A stretch of DNA of 64,000 nucleotides from Acheta domesticus (taxonomy: Eukaryota; Arthropoda; Insecta; Orthoptera; Gryllidae), in NCBI GenBank assembly GCA_031308135.1, contig JAHLJT010002630.1, positions 98,314,141 to 98,378,140 of the forward strand. The letters run 5' to 3'. A program made the translations under genes and the position numbers. Below the pieces are notes generated by a model that had not been told where the DNA came from, did not search any database, and worked only from the letters and a program-made list of their open reading frames with translations. Within the stretch, counting starts at the first letter, position 1. Each line of letters begins with the position of its first letter. This document shows, one piece after another, positions 41,745 to 53,530 of the stretch.

Positions 41745-42345
41745 ATACATCGATACTTCGATCCATGACCAAAAGGTTTTCGATGTTGACAAAAATATCG
41801 ATGTTTTAAATATCGATTTTTGAAATATCGATGTTTTAAATAACGATGTTTGAAATATCGATGTTTTAAATATGATGAATCCATTTCGAAGTAAAATGTC
41901 ATTGTTCTAATACGATACATAACCCATCAACATTAGTTTAAAGTATATTCTGCTGGAAATTTGACTGTCATCTTAATTTTCTAATGAATGTTCTATGAAG
42001 CCAAGTTTCAAATTGCATTTTAACGATTTACCACGTACAAAATAATCAAAAAAGTAACAACACCGGAGAAAGGTTGCGAATAGCAAATGGTTTCGTGTTG
42101 TCTGGGGATCGACAACAATTGTCCATGGCTGTTGTGTGCAAGCAATTCACAAATAAAATAGATATTGGAAATTTTATTTATATCTTGAGAATTTTTTAAA
42201 ACACATTGAAAACATGTTTCTGCCCAAATATATCGATCTGCAGAAAATATCGAAAACAAAACATCGATGTTATAGAATCAACGTTTCTGCTCGAAAGTAT
42301 AAATGTTTTGAAAATATTGATGTTATTTGCTATCCCTATTCACAA
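41745..42345. repeat. ATCGATGTTTTAAA-rich element
   Basis: Left part has five ATATCGATGTTTTAAA-type repeats at 41795-41875, and the right part has inverted-sense AAAACATCGATGTT words at 42250-42310. It looks like the sub-terminal repeats of a small DNA transposon, but I could not match the outer ends. Confidence 0.45.
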
Positions 42346-42361
42346 CGCCGCGGCTAATGCA

Positions 42362-42617
42362 TATACTGCGATTTCTCTAACTTCGTCCCTCAAGGCCACT
42401 CAAATCCCATCTTCGCGATGGAATATGTCACGGCATTTCGCGTCTTTCTCAGTCGTTCCGCTAGATTTCGCACGACCGCGACCGTATGAAGCAGTGCTTG
42501 CGATCATGCGACTTCTACCGGCAGGACCGAGAAAAGACGCCAAATGCCGTGACATATTCCATCGCGAAGATGGGACTGAGTGGCCTTGAGGAACGCAGTT
42601 AGAGAAATCGCAGTATA
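42362..42617. mobile_element. Palindromic MITE, family B
   Basis: TATACTGCGATTTCTCTAAC to AGAGAAATCGCAGTATA. Closest to the 5753-6008 copy (both carry CACTCAAATCCCATCTTCGC-type arms). Confidence 0.85.
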
Positions 42618-43052
42618 GATCGATTACCGCTAGTGTGTAATAGTGCCTGTGAATCACGGGCATTTAACAACCACAGAACCTTTTAAGAGTTTGGGAGAAA
42701 AGGAGGCGAACAGGTGGAATAGCCCAAGTCCCTCCATAGCTCTTGACGAGCGGCGGTCTGTAACGTTGATGCCGACCTATCAGAGAGACTTTTCCTCCTG
42801 TTTGGTTGTGTTAAGTCGATACAACAGTGAAATATTACAATTAAAATGTTTCGACTTTCCTCGTGCCCCTTCGCCCGTAGTATAATGAGAAGAGGACTCA
42901 ATCAACCAGTAAATCGATTTTTGACACATATCCCTTGAGCTCATGTGAAGTGACCGGATTTTTATTTAATTTCATATTTTTTGTCTCTATTTACTGTTCC
43001 CAAAGTTGTAATTTCGTACTTTGTGAGTTTTAATATTATATATAAAAAGTGA
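42618..43052. other. AT-rich sequence, nothing recognised
   Basis: No gene or repeat structure supported. Confidence 0.4.
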
Positions 43053-43290
43053 AAAAAATAAGAGAGGAACTAGGGCGGAAAGAAACAGTACACGACAAAA
43101 TTGAGAAGTACAGACTGTAATGGGTCACACATATTGGAAATATGCTGCAAGACAGACTTCTAGTGCAAGCCCTGAATCAAAAGCTGCCTGGAAAAAGAAA
43201 TATTGGAGGGCCAAGAATGAGATGGAAAGAGGCTGGAACAGGCAATTTGCCTAATCCGTAAAGGAAGATGATGATGATGATGATGAGTAT
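43053..43290 (+). pseudogene. Extreme 3' end of a LINE with GAT tail
   Basis: The plus strand reads IREELGRKETVHDKIEKYR, a stop, then DRLLVQALNQKLPGKRN, GGPRMRWKEAGTGN and a GATGAT tail. The KIEKYRLxW...GRPRxRWK arrangement is the standard C-terminus of several LINE groups. Strongly truncated. The following 43291-43515 is AT-rich without a gene. Confidence 0.6.
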
Positions 43291-43515
43291 TTTAATATTA
43301 CATATTATATCCCATTTTACATATTTACTACATATTCTTACCGTTTTCAATACATATTCACGAACATATTTTGACGTTTCATACTAAATATATATTTTCC
43401 GGTCTCTACCTGTATGTCTTGTGAGGATGTTTGTTGCGTAATATGCGGGCACTGGTAGAACTGATGCACTGGGAGGGCGGGCACGGGGTAGATTGTCCAA
43501 TCACAGACTGGAGGA

Positions 43516-43890
43516 TTATTCTAACGGCTGGGTGATGTGATCAGCAGTTTTCCGCGGTTTTTCCGATCAACACCAGGCGAATGCCGAAGAAGTACCTTAA
43601 GAAACGGGCTACAGTCTGCGCGCGATATTTCCTTCCTCTTCCTTGTTCTACCCTCTCCCCTTACGTGCCGCCCTTACACTTACATGCACTGCACTACCAC
43701 AGATGTTGGAAGCTCAGAACGTGCCACGCTGATGGGAGGTACCTGGTTGGGAAAACCGCTGCAAGCCGACGGATCGTCGCCGGATCTCGCCATCCTTGGG
43801 GGGGGGGAACCACCACTATCACCTTCCGCGATAGTAAACATGCACTACACTTACGAAACTAATAACCTTAGAAGTTGATGCGGAAACACT
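43516..43890 (+). mobile_element. SINE family E, 5'-truncated
   Basis: TGATCAGCAGTTTTCCGCGG, CCAGGCGAATGCCGAAG, TTCCTCTTCCTTGTTCTACC and GGTACCTGGTTGGGAAA follow the order of the full copies. Confidence 0.7.
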
Positions 43891-44004
43891 AATCAGCGAT
43901 TGCAACCAGTGAATGTACAGAAGAGCTAAAAAAACACATCACCTCGCTCACAGTTACAATCTGCAATTATCACTCTGAAAATACAGCAAATGATTTGAAA
44001 AAAT

Positions 44005-44120
44005 CGAGTGAGTAATGAAGGTAATGGAATCGGAAACATCGTATAATCCACTTAAAATATTTGATTACCAATTTCTACTAATGTTTGCTGAAAATTTGAA
44101 AGATCTCTAAAACAAAGAAA
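44005..44120 (+). repeat. Dispersed repeat shared with 20159-20280
   Basis: GTGAGTAATGAAGGTAATGG and CATCGTATAATCCACTT then GAAAGATCTCTAAAACA. The neighbouring 44121-44415 has no recognised content. Confidence 0.65.
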
Positions 44121-44415
44121 ATACTGAATGCCTATTTTCTTTAGGTGATGCGGTTGCATTGAGCACTACTGTATATAGTCCGTCTGGAAAGTCTTCTCCG
44201 CAATAGCACCTGGTGGTGTGCAATAGAAACAGAGTTGTTAGAGCGAGCTGCACCATATAACAAAAGAAAACCTAAATATCGCACTGACTACAAACATAAT
44301 CGATGCTGAAAGTGTGGATTGCCAGTAATGTGGTTGATAAAAACATAAATGGAAATTTTAATAGGAGGTCCTGATTCGGGTTAGTGGGGAGATACTTTCT
44401 TGGGGAGTAGTATTT

Positions 44416-44865
44416 TATAGTGCGATTTTTCTAACTTTGCCTCTCAAGCCCCTATGCCCACGACGGAATATCGGACGACATTTCGTGTCTTTCTCGTTCG
44501 TGCCGCTAGATGTTACATGATCGCAAGCACGGCTTGATACGGTCGCGATCATGCGATATCTAGTGGCACGACTTGTGAAAAACGGGAAATACCGTGACAT
44601 TCCATGGTAAGGACAGGCTTTGAGGGGGTTGTTGTACTTCGGTTTTTATTTCTTGGCGCGTGAGGGCCTGTCTCCACGATGGAATATCTCAGGGCATTTC
44701 GGGTCTTTTTCGGTCGGACTGCTAGATGTCGCTTGATGGCAACCGTATCGAGCAATGCTGCGATCATGCGACATCTAGTGGCACAAATGATAAAGACTCG
44801 AAATACCGTGAGATATTCCATCGTGGAGACAGGCCTTGAGAGGCAAAGTTATTAAAATCGCACTA
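44416..44865. mobile_element. Two adjoining palindromic MITEs, family B
   Basis: Four successive arms: TATAGTGCGATTTTTCTAAC, a mirrored arm ending near 44620, a second GTACTTCGGTTTTTATTTC arm at 44634 and its mirror ending ATTAAAATCGCACTA. A tandem or nested pair. Confidence 0.75.
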
Positions 44866-45079
44866 AAGGCACACATCCCTTGTCTGCATCTACAATGTTA
44901 CAAAATGGTAAAATCAGTGATAATATTGGGAAGTGATTAGTAATTGCGAAGTTAAACGTTTCTCTGAATTATATAATCGATACCTGTCTGGTGAATGATA
45001 ACATTCCGATCCGATTGGAAGAGAATCGGATCATGTCAAGGCACAGTAATCGAGGAGGCTTAGGGTAAGATGCACCGTA
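44866..45079. other. Spacer, nothing recognised
   Basis: AT-rich with no supported feature. Confidence 0.4.
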
Positions 45080-45660
45080 AACCCAGGATCAGCCCATTTT
45101 TTTCAAAATTTTCATACTGATAGTGCTTATTGCAGTTTAAGATGACGAAATATTAATTTTGCTGTATTCTCTTATTTTTTCAAAAATTACGCAAATGTAA
45201 TTTTTTTAAAGATGTCTCACACCATTAACATGTAAATTTCCAGCAATTTGTAAACCCTGTTGTATTTGTGAGTTAATGTCCTTAATGTGACTTCTAATGA
45301 AGGTTTTCGAAAACTCAAAAATTTTGTGAGAAAACGAGCTTCAACTTTCGAATTTAACGTAACTAACGAACGAATTTAACGAAAACGAGCTTCAAATTTC
45401 GAGCTAAAACGCCATTTTCTTAAAAACGCCTCCAAATTTTTCATAGGAAACTGCCATCTAGGAAGATGTATATCTTTGATATTCTTAAAATAATATTTAC
45501 GTTCTACTATTAGGAAACCAAAAAATTAAGAAAATGGAAATAAAATCTACTCTCGGTGGCGATAGATGGTCTTTGGCAAGTGTATGTGGCAAGTACGAAT
45601 AGCTAGCTGAGACCAAAGGAAATAGAAAAGGAATACGGGAAAGTCCGTGTCATTCAGTAG
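45080..45660 (-). repeat. Family I repeat, inverted copy
   Basis: ATTTCCAGCAATTTGTAAAC, AAACGCCATTTTCTTAAAAA and AATAGAAAAGGAATACGGG are reverse complements of blocks at 7009-8000. Confidence 0.7.
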
Positions 45661-45667
45661 CATCATT

Positions 45668-46490
45668 AGTTACTTTCCCGTTTACATACGTGTATACGGA
45701 GTTATAAAGTGTAAGGAAAGTTAAGTAATGCTGCAGAAAAGTAAGAAGTATAAGTATACGGAAATTTATGTAATGCTGCAGAAAAACGATTATCTAAATT
45801 TCAACGGTAATACGCGTTCTGGTGTCCCCCGATACCGGAAAAGTGGATTTTTTGTGTGTCTGTCTGTGACAGACAGACATACATACAGACAGACATACAT
45901 ACAGACAGTCATACATACAGACAGACAGACAGACATACAGACAGACATACAGACAGACATACAGACAGACATACATACCGACAGACAGACATACAGACAG
46001 GCATACATAAAGACATACATACAGACAGACATACACAGACATACATACACAGACATACAGACAGACAGACATACAGACAGACATACAGACAGACATACAG
46101 ACAGACATATAGACAGACAGACATACAGACATACAGACTAACATACAGACATACAGACTGACAGACTGACATAAAGACTGACAGACAGACATATACACTG
46201 ACAGACATACATACAGACAGACATACAGACGGACAGACATACATACAGACAGACATACATACAGACATACATACATACAGACAGACAGACATACATACAG
46301 ACAGACCGACAGACATACAGACAGACATACAGACAGACATACAGGCAGACATACAGGCAGACAGACATACAGACAGACAGACATACATACAGACAGACAG
46401 ACATAAAGACTGACAGACAGACATACAGAATGACAGACAGACATACAGACAGACGTACAGACAGACGTTTTACTTTCAATCGGTTTTTCG
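45668..46490 (-). repeat. Family J repeat with greatly expanded ACAGACAT core
   Basis: Opens TACTTTCCCGTTTACATACG and AATGCTGCAGAAAA, then 600 bases of ACAGACAT/ACAGACAG units, closing with GACGTTTTACTTTCAATCGG. Long Tyr/Cys/Val/Leu frames on both strands are artefacts of the repeat. Confidence 0.85.
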
Positions 46491-46552
46491 GTATGCACGC
46501 ATCGTTCGTGTGGTGCGGCGAGGCGAGGCGAGGCGAGGCGGCGGCGTGTTAC

Positions 46553-46608
46553 CGTGTGGGCGTGCGCCGCCTGCGCCCCCTGCGCGGCGCCGCTCATGTG
46601 GGCGCGGC
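46553..46608 (-). CDS. Possible 5' exon of the host gene
   Basis: Within a GC-rich patch at 46500-46770. A very good acceptor (CTCGCCCTCGCCCGCCGCAG|GC) and a donor CACACG|GTAACA bound 56 bases. The frame contains an ATG at 46597-46595 and ends in phase 0, as the exon at 39549 requires (MSGAAQGAQAAHAHT). It could supply the start codon, giving 883 residues, but phase agreement alone is weak evidence and the plus strand is also open. Confidence 0.3.
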
Positions 46609-46794
46609 CTGCGGCGGGCGAGGGCGAGGGCGGGGGAGGCGGAGGCGCGCCCGGCGCCGCCCGCGCCCTGCATGCGTCGCCCCGCGCGCCCCTCGCGCCC
46701 GCGGGCGCACGCGCTCGCCTCCGGGGCGACCGCCCGCAACACACCTCCCGCGCGCCTTGTTGCGGCGCTTTGTTACGTGCGTTTAGTTACCTTG

Positions 46795-47210
46795 CTCGCA
46801 TACGTACGTGTGGATACGGAGTAATAATATACGTAGTACAGAGAAAATTATGCTATACTGCAGAAAATCGATTTCGAGATTTCAACAGAAATACACGTTA
46901 TGGAGTCTCTTGATTGTGAAAAAGTGTTTTTTCAAAACTTCTCCTCGTCGGTCGTCCATTCGTCCATTCGTCCGTCCGTCCGTCCGCTCGTCCGTCCGTC
47001 CGCTCGTCCGTCCGTTTTCCGTCCGTTCTTCCGTCCGTCCGTCCCGCCTATCCGTCCGCCCATCCATCTGCCCGTCCGCCCGTCTGTCCGTCCGCCTATT
47101 CGTTCGTCCGATCGTCCGTCCGTCCGTTTGTCTATCTGCCTGTCAATGCGTCCAATCCGTCCGTGTCTCTGTCGTCTGTGAACAACACTAGCGCCTAAAC
47201 TATGTTTAGG
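46795..47210 (-). repeat. Family J repeat with expanded GTCC core
   Basis: Starts with a CGCATACGTACGTGTGGATACG-like end, contains CGATTTCGAGATTTCAACAG, a long TCCGTCCGTCCG run (46955-47165), and ends with GAACAACACTAGCGCCTAAA, the reverse complement of the start of the copy at 8000. Confidence 0.8.
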
Positions 47211-47229
47211 ATTTTTCCTAAGTGAATAA

Positions 47230-47745
47230 CACCAGGAGGGATGGCTCAGGGCATCAACTGATACCACTAGAGTGACTTTGACCAGAAAGTCTTGGTTCGA
47301 GACCCGACAATGGCAGGATTTTCGACACTATCTCGTTAACTGTGTCAAGTTCAGCCGCTGTCTGGAGGATAATTCTAGCGGCCGGCTTCTCTGATCGCTA
47401 GCTTTCCGTGGTTTCTCTCATGAATACCAGACGAATGCTCAAGCAGTACCATAACAAACGGGCCACGGACTGAACGCGATCTTTCCTTTCTCTTCCTTAT
47501 CCCATCCTCACTCCCTTACACACTCACACTTACATTTTCATGCACTACCCTACCACACGTGTCAGGAGACCGGTGGTGAGAGATACCTGGTTGGGGAAAC
47601 CGCGGCCGACGATAAGTCAGCGCCGGATCTTACCATCCAGTGGGGAAGATCACCGCCACCTCCAGACGAAAAAAGAATGACCTACACTTACGGGACTAAT
47701 GATTTTAGCAGTTGACGCGCCCAGAATTACTATCAGTGTCAATCA
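47230..47745 (+). mobile_element. SINE family E, full length
   Basis: tRNA-like head GATGGCTCAGGGCATCAACT and B-box-like TTGGTTCGAGACCCGAC. The body (CTGTCTGGAGGATAATTCTA, TTCCGTGGTTTCTC) and the 3' domain (GATACCTGGTTGGGGAAAC, TACACTTACGGGACTAATGA) follow. Confidence 0.8.
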
Positions 47746-47826
47746 ATCCGGTTGAGGTCGCCGGATCTACGAGGTCACATCAATTAATTCATTTTTTCTT
47801 CGGGTGAAGACGGCGCGACACCGGCT

Positions 47827-48335
47827 GCGGTGGCTCAGAGCATCAACTGACTGCAGTGCCTCTGACCGGGAGGTCCTGTGGTTCGAATCCCGACGGAGCC
47901 TACATTGCTAGGTCGAATTCCGTCGCTGTCTGGAGGAGAATTTCAGCGGTCGGTTGCTCTAATCTGTAGTTTTCCGTGGTTTCTCCGATCAACACCAGGC
48001 GAATGCTGGAGCAGTACCCTAACAAACGCTCCAAGGACAGCGCGCGATCTTTGCTTCTCATTCCTTGTCCTATCCTCACCTCTAACTTAAACACACACGT
48101 ACACTAACATGCACTACACTACCACACGTGTCGGGAGATTAGAACTTGTCCCGTTTGGAGCGGTGCCCCGCTTGTGGGAGATACCAGGTTGGGGAAACCC
48201 GTTAGCCGACGTGTAGTTTGGCGCCAGATCTCACCCCCCAGCGGGGGAAGATCACCGCCACCGCCCATGATAATTCATGCACTACACTTACGAAACTAAT
48301 GACCTTAGCAGTTCACACGCCCGGAAACACTAATT
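47827..48335 (+). mobile_element. SINE family E, full length
   Basis: CTGCGGTGGCTCAGAGCATC and GTGGTTCGAATCCCGACGG form clear A- and B-box-like elements. The best preserved copy, useful as reference for the others. Confidence 0.85.
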
Positions 48336-48574
48336 AATCCACGCGCGGCTCGTCATTAAAGGCTGTAAGGCGGAGCTCTTCTAGAGAAATCGCCGTCCAA
48401 AAGAAATTTAAAAATATGTTTGCAATTGTATTTATTAATTAATAATGGAATTCTGAGTTGTATCATATGAAACTTTTTCTTTGTCGGTTCGTTAACGGCC
48501 GTCCGTAACGCATTTAAAGCTGTTGACAGGGAAGAGAGAAGCGTTAGGCTCCCACTTTATTCTCCCATAAGGCC

Positions 48575-48716
48575 TGTATAAAATGAGGAGGCGTGACGTC
48601 ATGCATTCACTGCAGACGCTTACCAGCGGACGAAGGCTGTGGCGAGACAGCCTTCGGTGGAGCCTAGGGTCTGAAGAACGGCGGGCTCACCAGATAGCAT
48701 TACTGTGCAGCTCCGT
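48575..48716 (+). promoter_or_regulatory. Possible core promoter and first exon
   Basis: TATAAAA at 48575-48581, then TGACGTCA (CRE-type) at 48595-48602, a TTCACTGC initiator-like site ~32 bases after the TATA box, a GC-rich transcribed-looking stretch, and a GTGAGT donor at about 48715. No downstream exon was identified, so this is only a suggestion. Confidence 0.25.
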
Positions 48717-48763
48717 GAGTAGCATTGCGCTTCAACTAGTTTTCCCAGTATGCGATAGGAGCG

Positions 48764-48940
48764 CTATACTTCGGTTTTTCTTTCTTGGCGCATGAGGTCT
48801 TGTCTTCTGGGGCCCGGCAAAATCGTTGTGAAACAGAACTTACGAGTACTTGTGATTACTAGTACTAGTAACTTGTAACCTTTGTGAAACGGGCTGCAGG
48901 ATGGAATATCCTACGGTATCTCGCGTCGTTCTCCATCGTC
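48764..48940. mobile_element. Decayed family B MITE pieces
   Basis: TATACTTCGGTTTTTCTTTC at 48766 and GGATGGAATATCCTACGGTA at 48900 are separated by unrelated sequence. Confidence 0.5.
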
Positions 48941-49359
48941 TATATCAAACTTACTATTAATAAAAATACAATGCAGGCAATGCAATGCACTGTAATGTAA
49001 TGCAATGCAATGCATTTGCAGCCTTCCCCATTTATAAAACCACGAGCCGCGACTGAATTAATCAACCAATCAATGAGTATGCCGCAATCCCTTACGCAAT
49101 TTATTGGGCATTCTGCACCTACGAGAATCATTCACACTGCTATATGAACAGCGACATGGCAGTGAAAAGCTACATCTCATGTTTACTCCAAACAGGTATC
49201 TCTATATGAAAAGTAAGCTCGCTAATCATGAACCAAGGGAGTCTTTGTTGAGATTAGTAACGTATTCACATACGAATACAAATGTTTGTAGGTTTATTCT
49301 GATGACTGTATTCAATAATTCTTTCAGATTTTGCCACATATTTTTGATGAATAAAAGCG
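48941..49359. other. Low-complexity and AT-rich spacer
   Basis: Contains AATGCAATGCAATGC repeats near 48968-49015. No gene supported. Confidence 0.4.
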
Positions 49360-49475
49360 ATGTAGCCGATCCTCGGTGGTCGAGATCGCTAAAGCAGTAG
49401 TGTCCTAGAGATCTCGGACGGAAGGATCGCGAGTTCGAGTTCCACCTCGGGCATGGGTGTGTTTGATTTCGTTCT
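49360..49475 (+). mobile_element. tRNA-derived SINE, family H
   Basis: CCTCGGTGGTCGAGATCGCT (A-box region) and GCGAGTTCGAGTTCCACC (B box) followed by CTCGGGCATGGGTGTGTTTG. The layout is that of an insect tRNA-derived SINE head. It does not fold as an intact tRNA. Confidence 0.55.
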
Positions 49476-50803
49476 TTCACCCCCTATCATCACCATTTCA
49501 TGTCATCTTCACAGTTACCATAACGTTAAACCCAATAGTGGTCGCTAATGACCTAGATGCGACCTTAAATACCCTCTTCCCAAAAGCCATATAGCCATTG
49601 TTTTATACACGTCAACATTTTTAGTACAATTTCATAATTTTACATGTTTTACTCTTTTCCACTCGTTGCTGACATATTTCGTAACTTAATGTATTAACAT
49701 GTGTAAATAAAACATCTCAGAAATGAATTTGTCATCTCTGAAACGTGTTCCTGGAATTGTTATTCTGTAAAACACAGAAATGTAACACTGCTTTGGTGCT
49801 CGAAAAATAATTTTACATACATGCGAGTAGGATCAACACAGATTCTTTCAAATAATGTATTCCACTTCATTGATCAGAGGCATGATAGGAACCGTCACAA
49901 CATTCGCTATAGCTATAGCCTACGCGGTAACAAAAACTTTAACTTATCGGAATCTGAACGACAATAAGGTTTCTTGCGCAATAAGTTTTTCAAAAATCAC
50001 CAAAGTCCGTCCACGCGCCCTTCTTTCAATTTTTGGTACTTAGTATATGATACACTGTTTTTAAAAAAGGGTTCTCCAGTAAGTCATACTGCTAACGTCA
50101 TAATGACAAACTGGAACGGATGTTGGTTGCCAGATTTGAAAGTCGAGTGTTTCTTTAGCACAAGGTCACGTGAAACGCAGGCGGCAGAAATCGAAAACCT
50201 CAATGTGAAAATGCGCTGTGACCTTAAACTGCATTCATTCGGAATATCTCATCTGCTTTTTAACGTCTCAGCTGCGAAGTTGGCACGCAGCCAGTCTTTC
50301 ATCGGGTTTTGTTTGTCGACCTTCGCTATGTTTACGATAAACCTCCCCAAAATCGTTTGCGCCGCATCTCTGCCACATGGTGCAGGGATTGGCAAAAAAG
50401 ACACATGGCATATGAAGCACAAAGACTCTCCTATCAAAAATCCGATATTTGAAAAATGTAAAGTCTTTTATAAAGTTTACTATTTTTAGTAAAAGAAAAT
50501 TACAGCTTTGTTAATGTAACATATCCACCTTCTTGGGAAATGTAGAGGTAACCTGGTATCACTGACGGAACATAAAATCTTTTAGAACGTTTCTGAATTA
50601 GTAGACATTTTATTTTTTAAAGAAAGTCAAATGTTATTCTTACAAAGTTTCCCTTAAAACAATAAAAATAAGAAAATGTATACTTTGATAAGGTTTTTGT
50701 ATTTATACTATTTACAGCTATGCGATTTAAAATTTGTCAGGAATTGCTTTTCCCAAGTGGTTCACAAAATAAAAGTTTTGTGAAGTCAACTAATACACAA
50801 GAG
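49476..50803. other. No supported gene
   Basis: A 171-codon plus-strand frame at 49974-50489 shows no recognised motif, no codon bias and no repeat support. The rest is AT-rich. Confidence 0.4.
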
Positions 50804-51277
50804 TTATTACTCGTTCACTTTACATTTGCAGACGGAGCGCTGCGATCTGTTTACATGAGGTCACCGCCGACTGAATGAGAAACGCGCGTCTGTAGTATAT
50901 ACTGACCGTTTAATATGATACAGATGGCGGTGAAAAGTTCACAAAACCCCGGTGGGGCAAAAACATAACCATTAAGCAGTAGATAAGTGCAAAGAAGAAA
51001 TAGTACGTGAATGTTGTGAATAGCGTGTGGTGTGATCTATTTTATTGTATATTATCTTAATCATTTAAAAGCGCGACTTCAGCTCACAGTCAGAAAGGCA
51101 TAATTCGTCAGCTGTGTCCGTAGCGCTTGTGCTGCCTTCGGAGACAGTTGATTGGTCAAATGCTGATTGACATCGGGGCCATTTGTGTATTCTCGGTTAT
51201 GTGTTCGGGCCTTCACTTTCAAAACAACATTAGTTCCTAATTCTGCCGTCTGCAAATGTAAAGTGAACGAGTAATAA
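50804..51277. mobile_element. MITE with perfect 32-bp terminal inverted repeats
   Basis: 50804-50835 and 51246-51277 are exact reverse complements beginning TTATTACTCGTTCACTTT. No clear target duplication is visible and the interior has no transposase. The 474-bp size fits a MITE. Confidence 0.75.
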
Positions 51278-51764
51278 ATTGTAAGAACGTACATTATCGT
51301 TTCATTTGTTCTGATTTAAAAACTGTATCGGTTTACCACTACATAAATTAATGTGTTTTATTGTTATAATCCAATATAGTTTGTTTTAAAACTCAAAAAA
51401 GTATTTAACTCATTAAAAATCCACCAATTATGCTTCTTTAAGTTTCCAAAATTTGAATCTGGTGGAATTAATTTGAAATTAATTGCGCGGTTTCGATTTT
51501 TGTTGAACTCTATTAATTTTCAATCACTTAACAAGTAAAATTTTTGGCGTGTTCTCACAACTACAGTCTGAAGATAGACTTTTCCTCCTAATGAAATCTT
51601 CTTCAAAATTAGATCCTTTAATGCACATTTTTTCAAAATAAGAGTAATTTGATAATTTTTTGTTGCGTAATTTTGCTTGAAATAAAGGCAGATTTATAAA
51701 CAAGAGTTCCTAAAAAACAATTGCAAATCTTTTCTTCTTTTTCTGGAATAGTACAAATTTCAAA
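51278..51764. other. AT-rich spacer, nothing recognised
   Basis: No gene or repeat supported. Confidence 0.4.
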
Positions 51765-52640
51765 CTAGTGGTGCTGCAGAATGGCAAGAATTTCTCGTAT
51801 TAGTTACCTATTTCCTTGTGTCTCGGCTAGATATTCGTAATTGCCACATACTCGTGCCAGCTGCCAACTATCGCCGCCCTCAATACTTTTTTGACATTTT
51901 CTTAATTTTTCCCTTTCCTAATAGTAGAACGGAAATATTATTTTAAGAATATTAAAGAATAGTAAAATCCCGTCATAAATTGCAATTTTCTTCGAAAAAT
52001 TGGAGCCGTTTTTAAGAAAATGGCGTTTAAGCGCTACTGTAATGCGAAAATTGAAGCTCTTTTTCACAGAATTCTACTGAGTTTTCGGAAAAATTAATTA
52101 GAAGTTATTTGAAGCACCTTAAATCACAAATACAATAGTGTTTACAAATCGCTGGAAATGTGCATATTAATGGTATGAGAGATCTTTCAAAAAAATTACA
52201 TTTGTGAAATTTTTGAAAAAACAAAAAATAACCCAATATGAACTTTACGATATATTAAAGAGTGCAATTTTTACAATCTGTTCGAAAAGTTTGAAGAAAA
52301 AATTTGGAGCCATTTATGTGAAAATCGCGTTTGAGTGTTTCTGAAAATGCGGAATTTTGAGCAAGTTTTCACAGAAAACGGTTGAGTTTTCGAGAAATTT
52401 TATATGACATTTTTTAAAGTACATGTACTAATAAATGTAATAATGCGAACAAATTGGCGCTAATGTAAATATTAACGACTTGAGAGAGAAACAAAAAAAA
52501 TTAAGTTTTGTAATTTTTGAGAAAATAAAAGAATAGGACAATATGGCGTTTACGTCATCTCATTGAATACATTAGGCAATATCCTTATCAAAAGTTTAAA
52601 GAAAAAATTTGAAGCCGTTTTTGAGAAAATCGTGTTTTTG
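51765..52640 (+). repeat. Family I repeat (copy 2)
   Basis: GTGGTGCTGCAGAATGGCA at the start, then CTAATAGTAGAAC, TTGGAGCCGTTTTTAAGAAA and CAATAGTGTTTACAAATCGC, colinear with 7009-8000. Confidence 0.75.
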
Positions 52641-52807
52641 TAATTTTTTAAAATTGCACATATTGCACGCAATATTACGCAAAACCTACTAAAATTTTCA
52701 AAACAATGTACGTGACCTTAATGAAAGAACTCACTACAACAAATTTTATTTGAAGTAAAAATCTATCTTCAGTTATGTAGTTTTAGGAAGAAGCCGAAAA
52801 AAATTCA

Positions 52808-53105
52808 AACTTTCCCCATTAACGCAACATTATAAACGAGTTGCATACGTTATTTTTTGTATGACAGCATTTTAAATTAGTAAGATAATCAAACTAAATT
52901 TTGCGAAACAACTTTCCTGTGATTTCTCGGGCACTTGACATTCGTGCGAGAAAACGGTTGTCGGCTGTATTGTTTACCTCTTCCACCCTATTCTCTCGCA
53001 GCGATTGGCTGAATGTATGATAACGCAATCATTCGGGCCGTAAAATCTAATACGTCATCATTTGTGCCATAAAACGCCCGTTTATGAACGATTTCTTGCA
53101 ACAGA
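52808..53105 (+). repeat. Family K repeat (copy 2)
   Basis: AACATTATAAACGAGTTGCA and CAGCGATTGGCTGAATGTAT, colinear with 12142-12425. Confidence 0.65.
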
Positions 53106-53279
53106 AAAGGTAGTTTATGATGCTGAAATACCAAAAAAAGGAAGAATAATACTCAATAAACATGTGAGGCATATATATCTTCATTCTGAGACGTAGTTTT
53201 TACGTCGCATATATTTCAAACTCCATCTACTAGGTGTTGTTGATATTGCCAACGGAGTTCGCCATTTTGTTTTAGCACT

Positions 53280-53530
53280 CGGGCCATCTCGGTGGTATTG
53301 GCTCACTCCATATGGTCGGTGCTGTGGCGGGCCCTTTCCGGATCGTCGTCTGTTTGCCACGGCCTGCCTGCAGATGGCCGTGACGTGCTTCGCCTCGCCC
53401 CGCGCCGTGGACTGTTTTTGTCATCCCCTTCCCCACCCCTGCCCCGGCGGCACGTGGGACGACACGTGCTCGAGCACGTGCACTGCAGCACGTGCTGTAC
53501 ACGTTCTATCGCGCAGACCGCGGATCGAGG
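53280..53530. other. GC-rich patch, unassigned
   Basis: GC-rich with open frames on both strands and a cluster of CACGTG-type words at 53450-53500. No domain or firm splice sites. The surrounding 53106-54270 is otherwise AT-rich with no gene. Confidence 0.3.

Noticed and set aside
45728..46490. Long Tyr/Cys/Val/Leu- and His/Thr/Arg/Gln-rich frames on both strands
   Set aside because: Pure translation of an ACAGACAT microsatellite.
47827..47910. tRNA gene
   Set aside because: Only A- and B-box-like elements are present and the sequence continues as a dispersed 500-bp repeat, so it is a SINE head.
49974..50489. A 171-codon plus-strand frame as a gene
   Set aside because: No motif, codon bias, splice or homology signal. 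Its length is within expectation for AT-rich random sequence.
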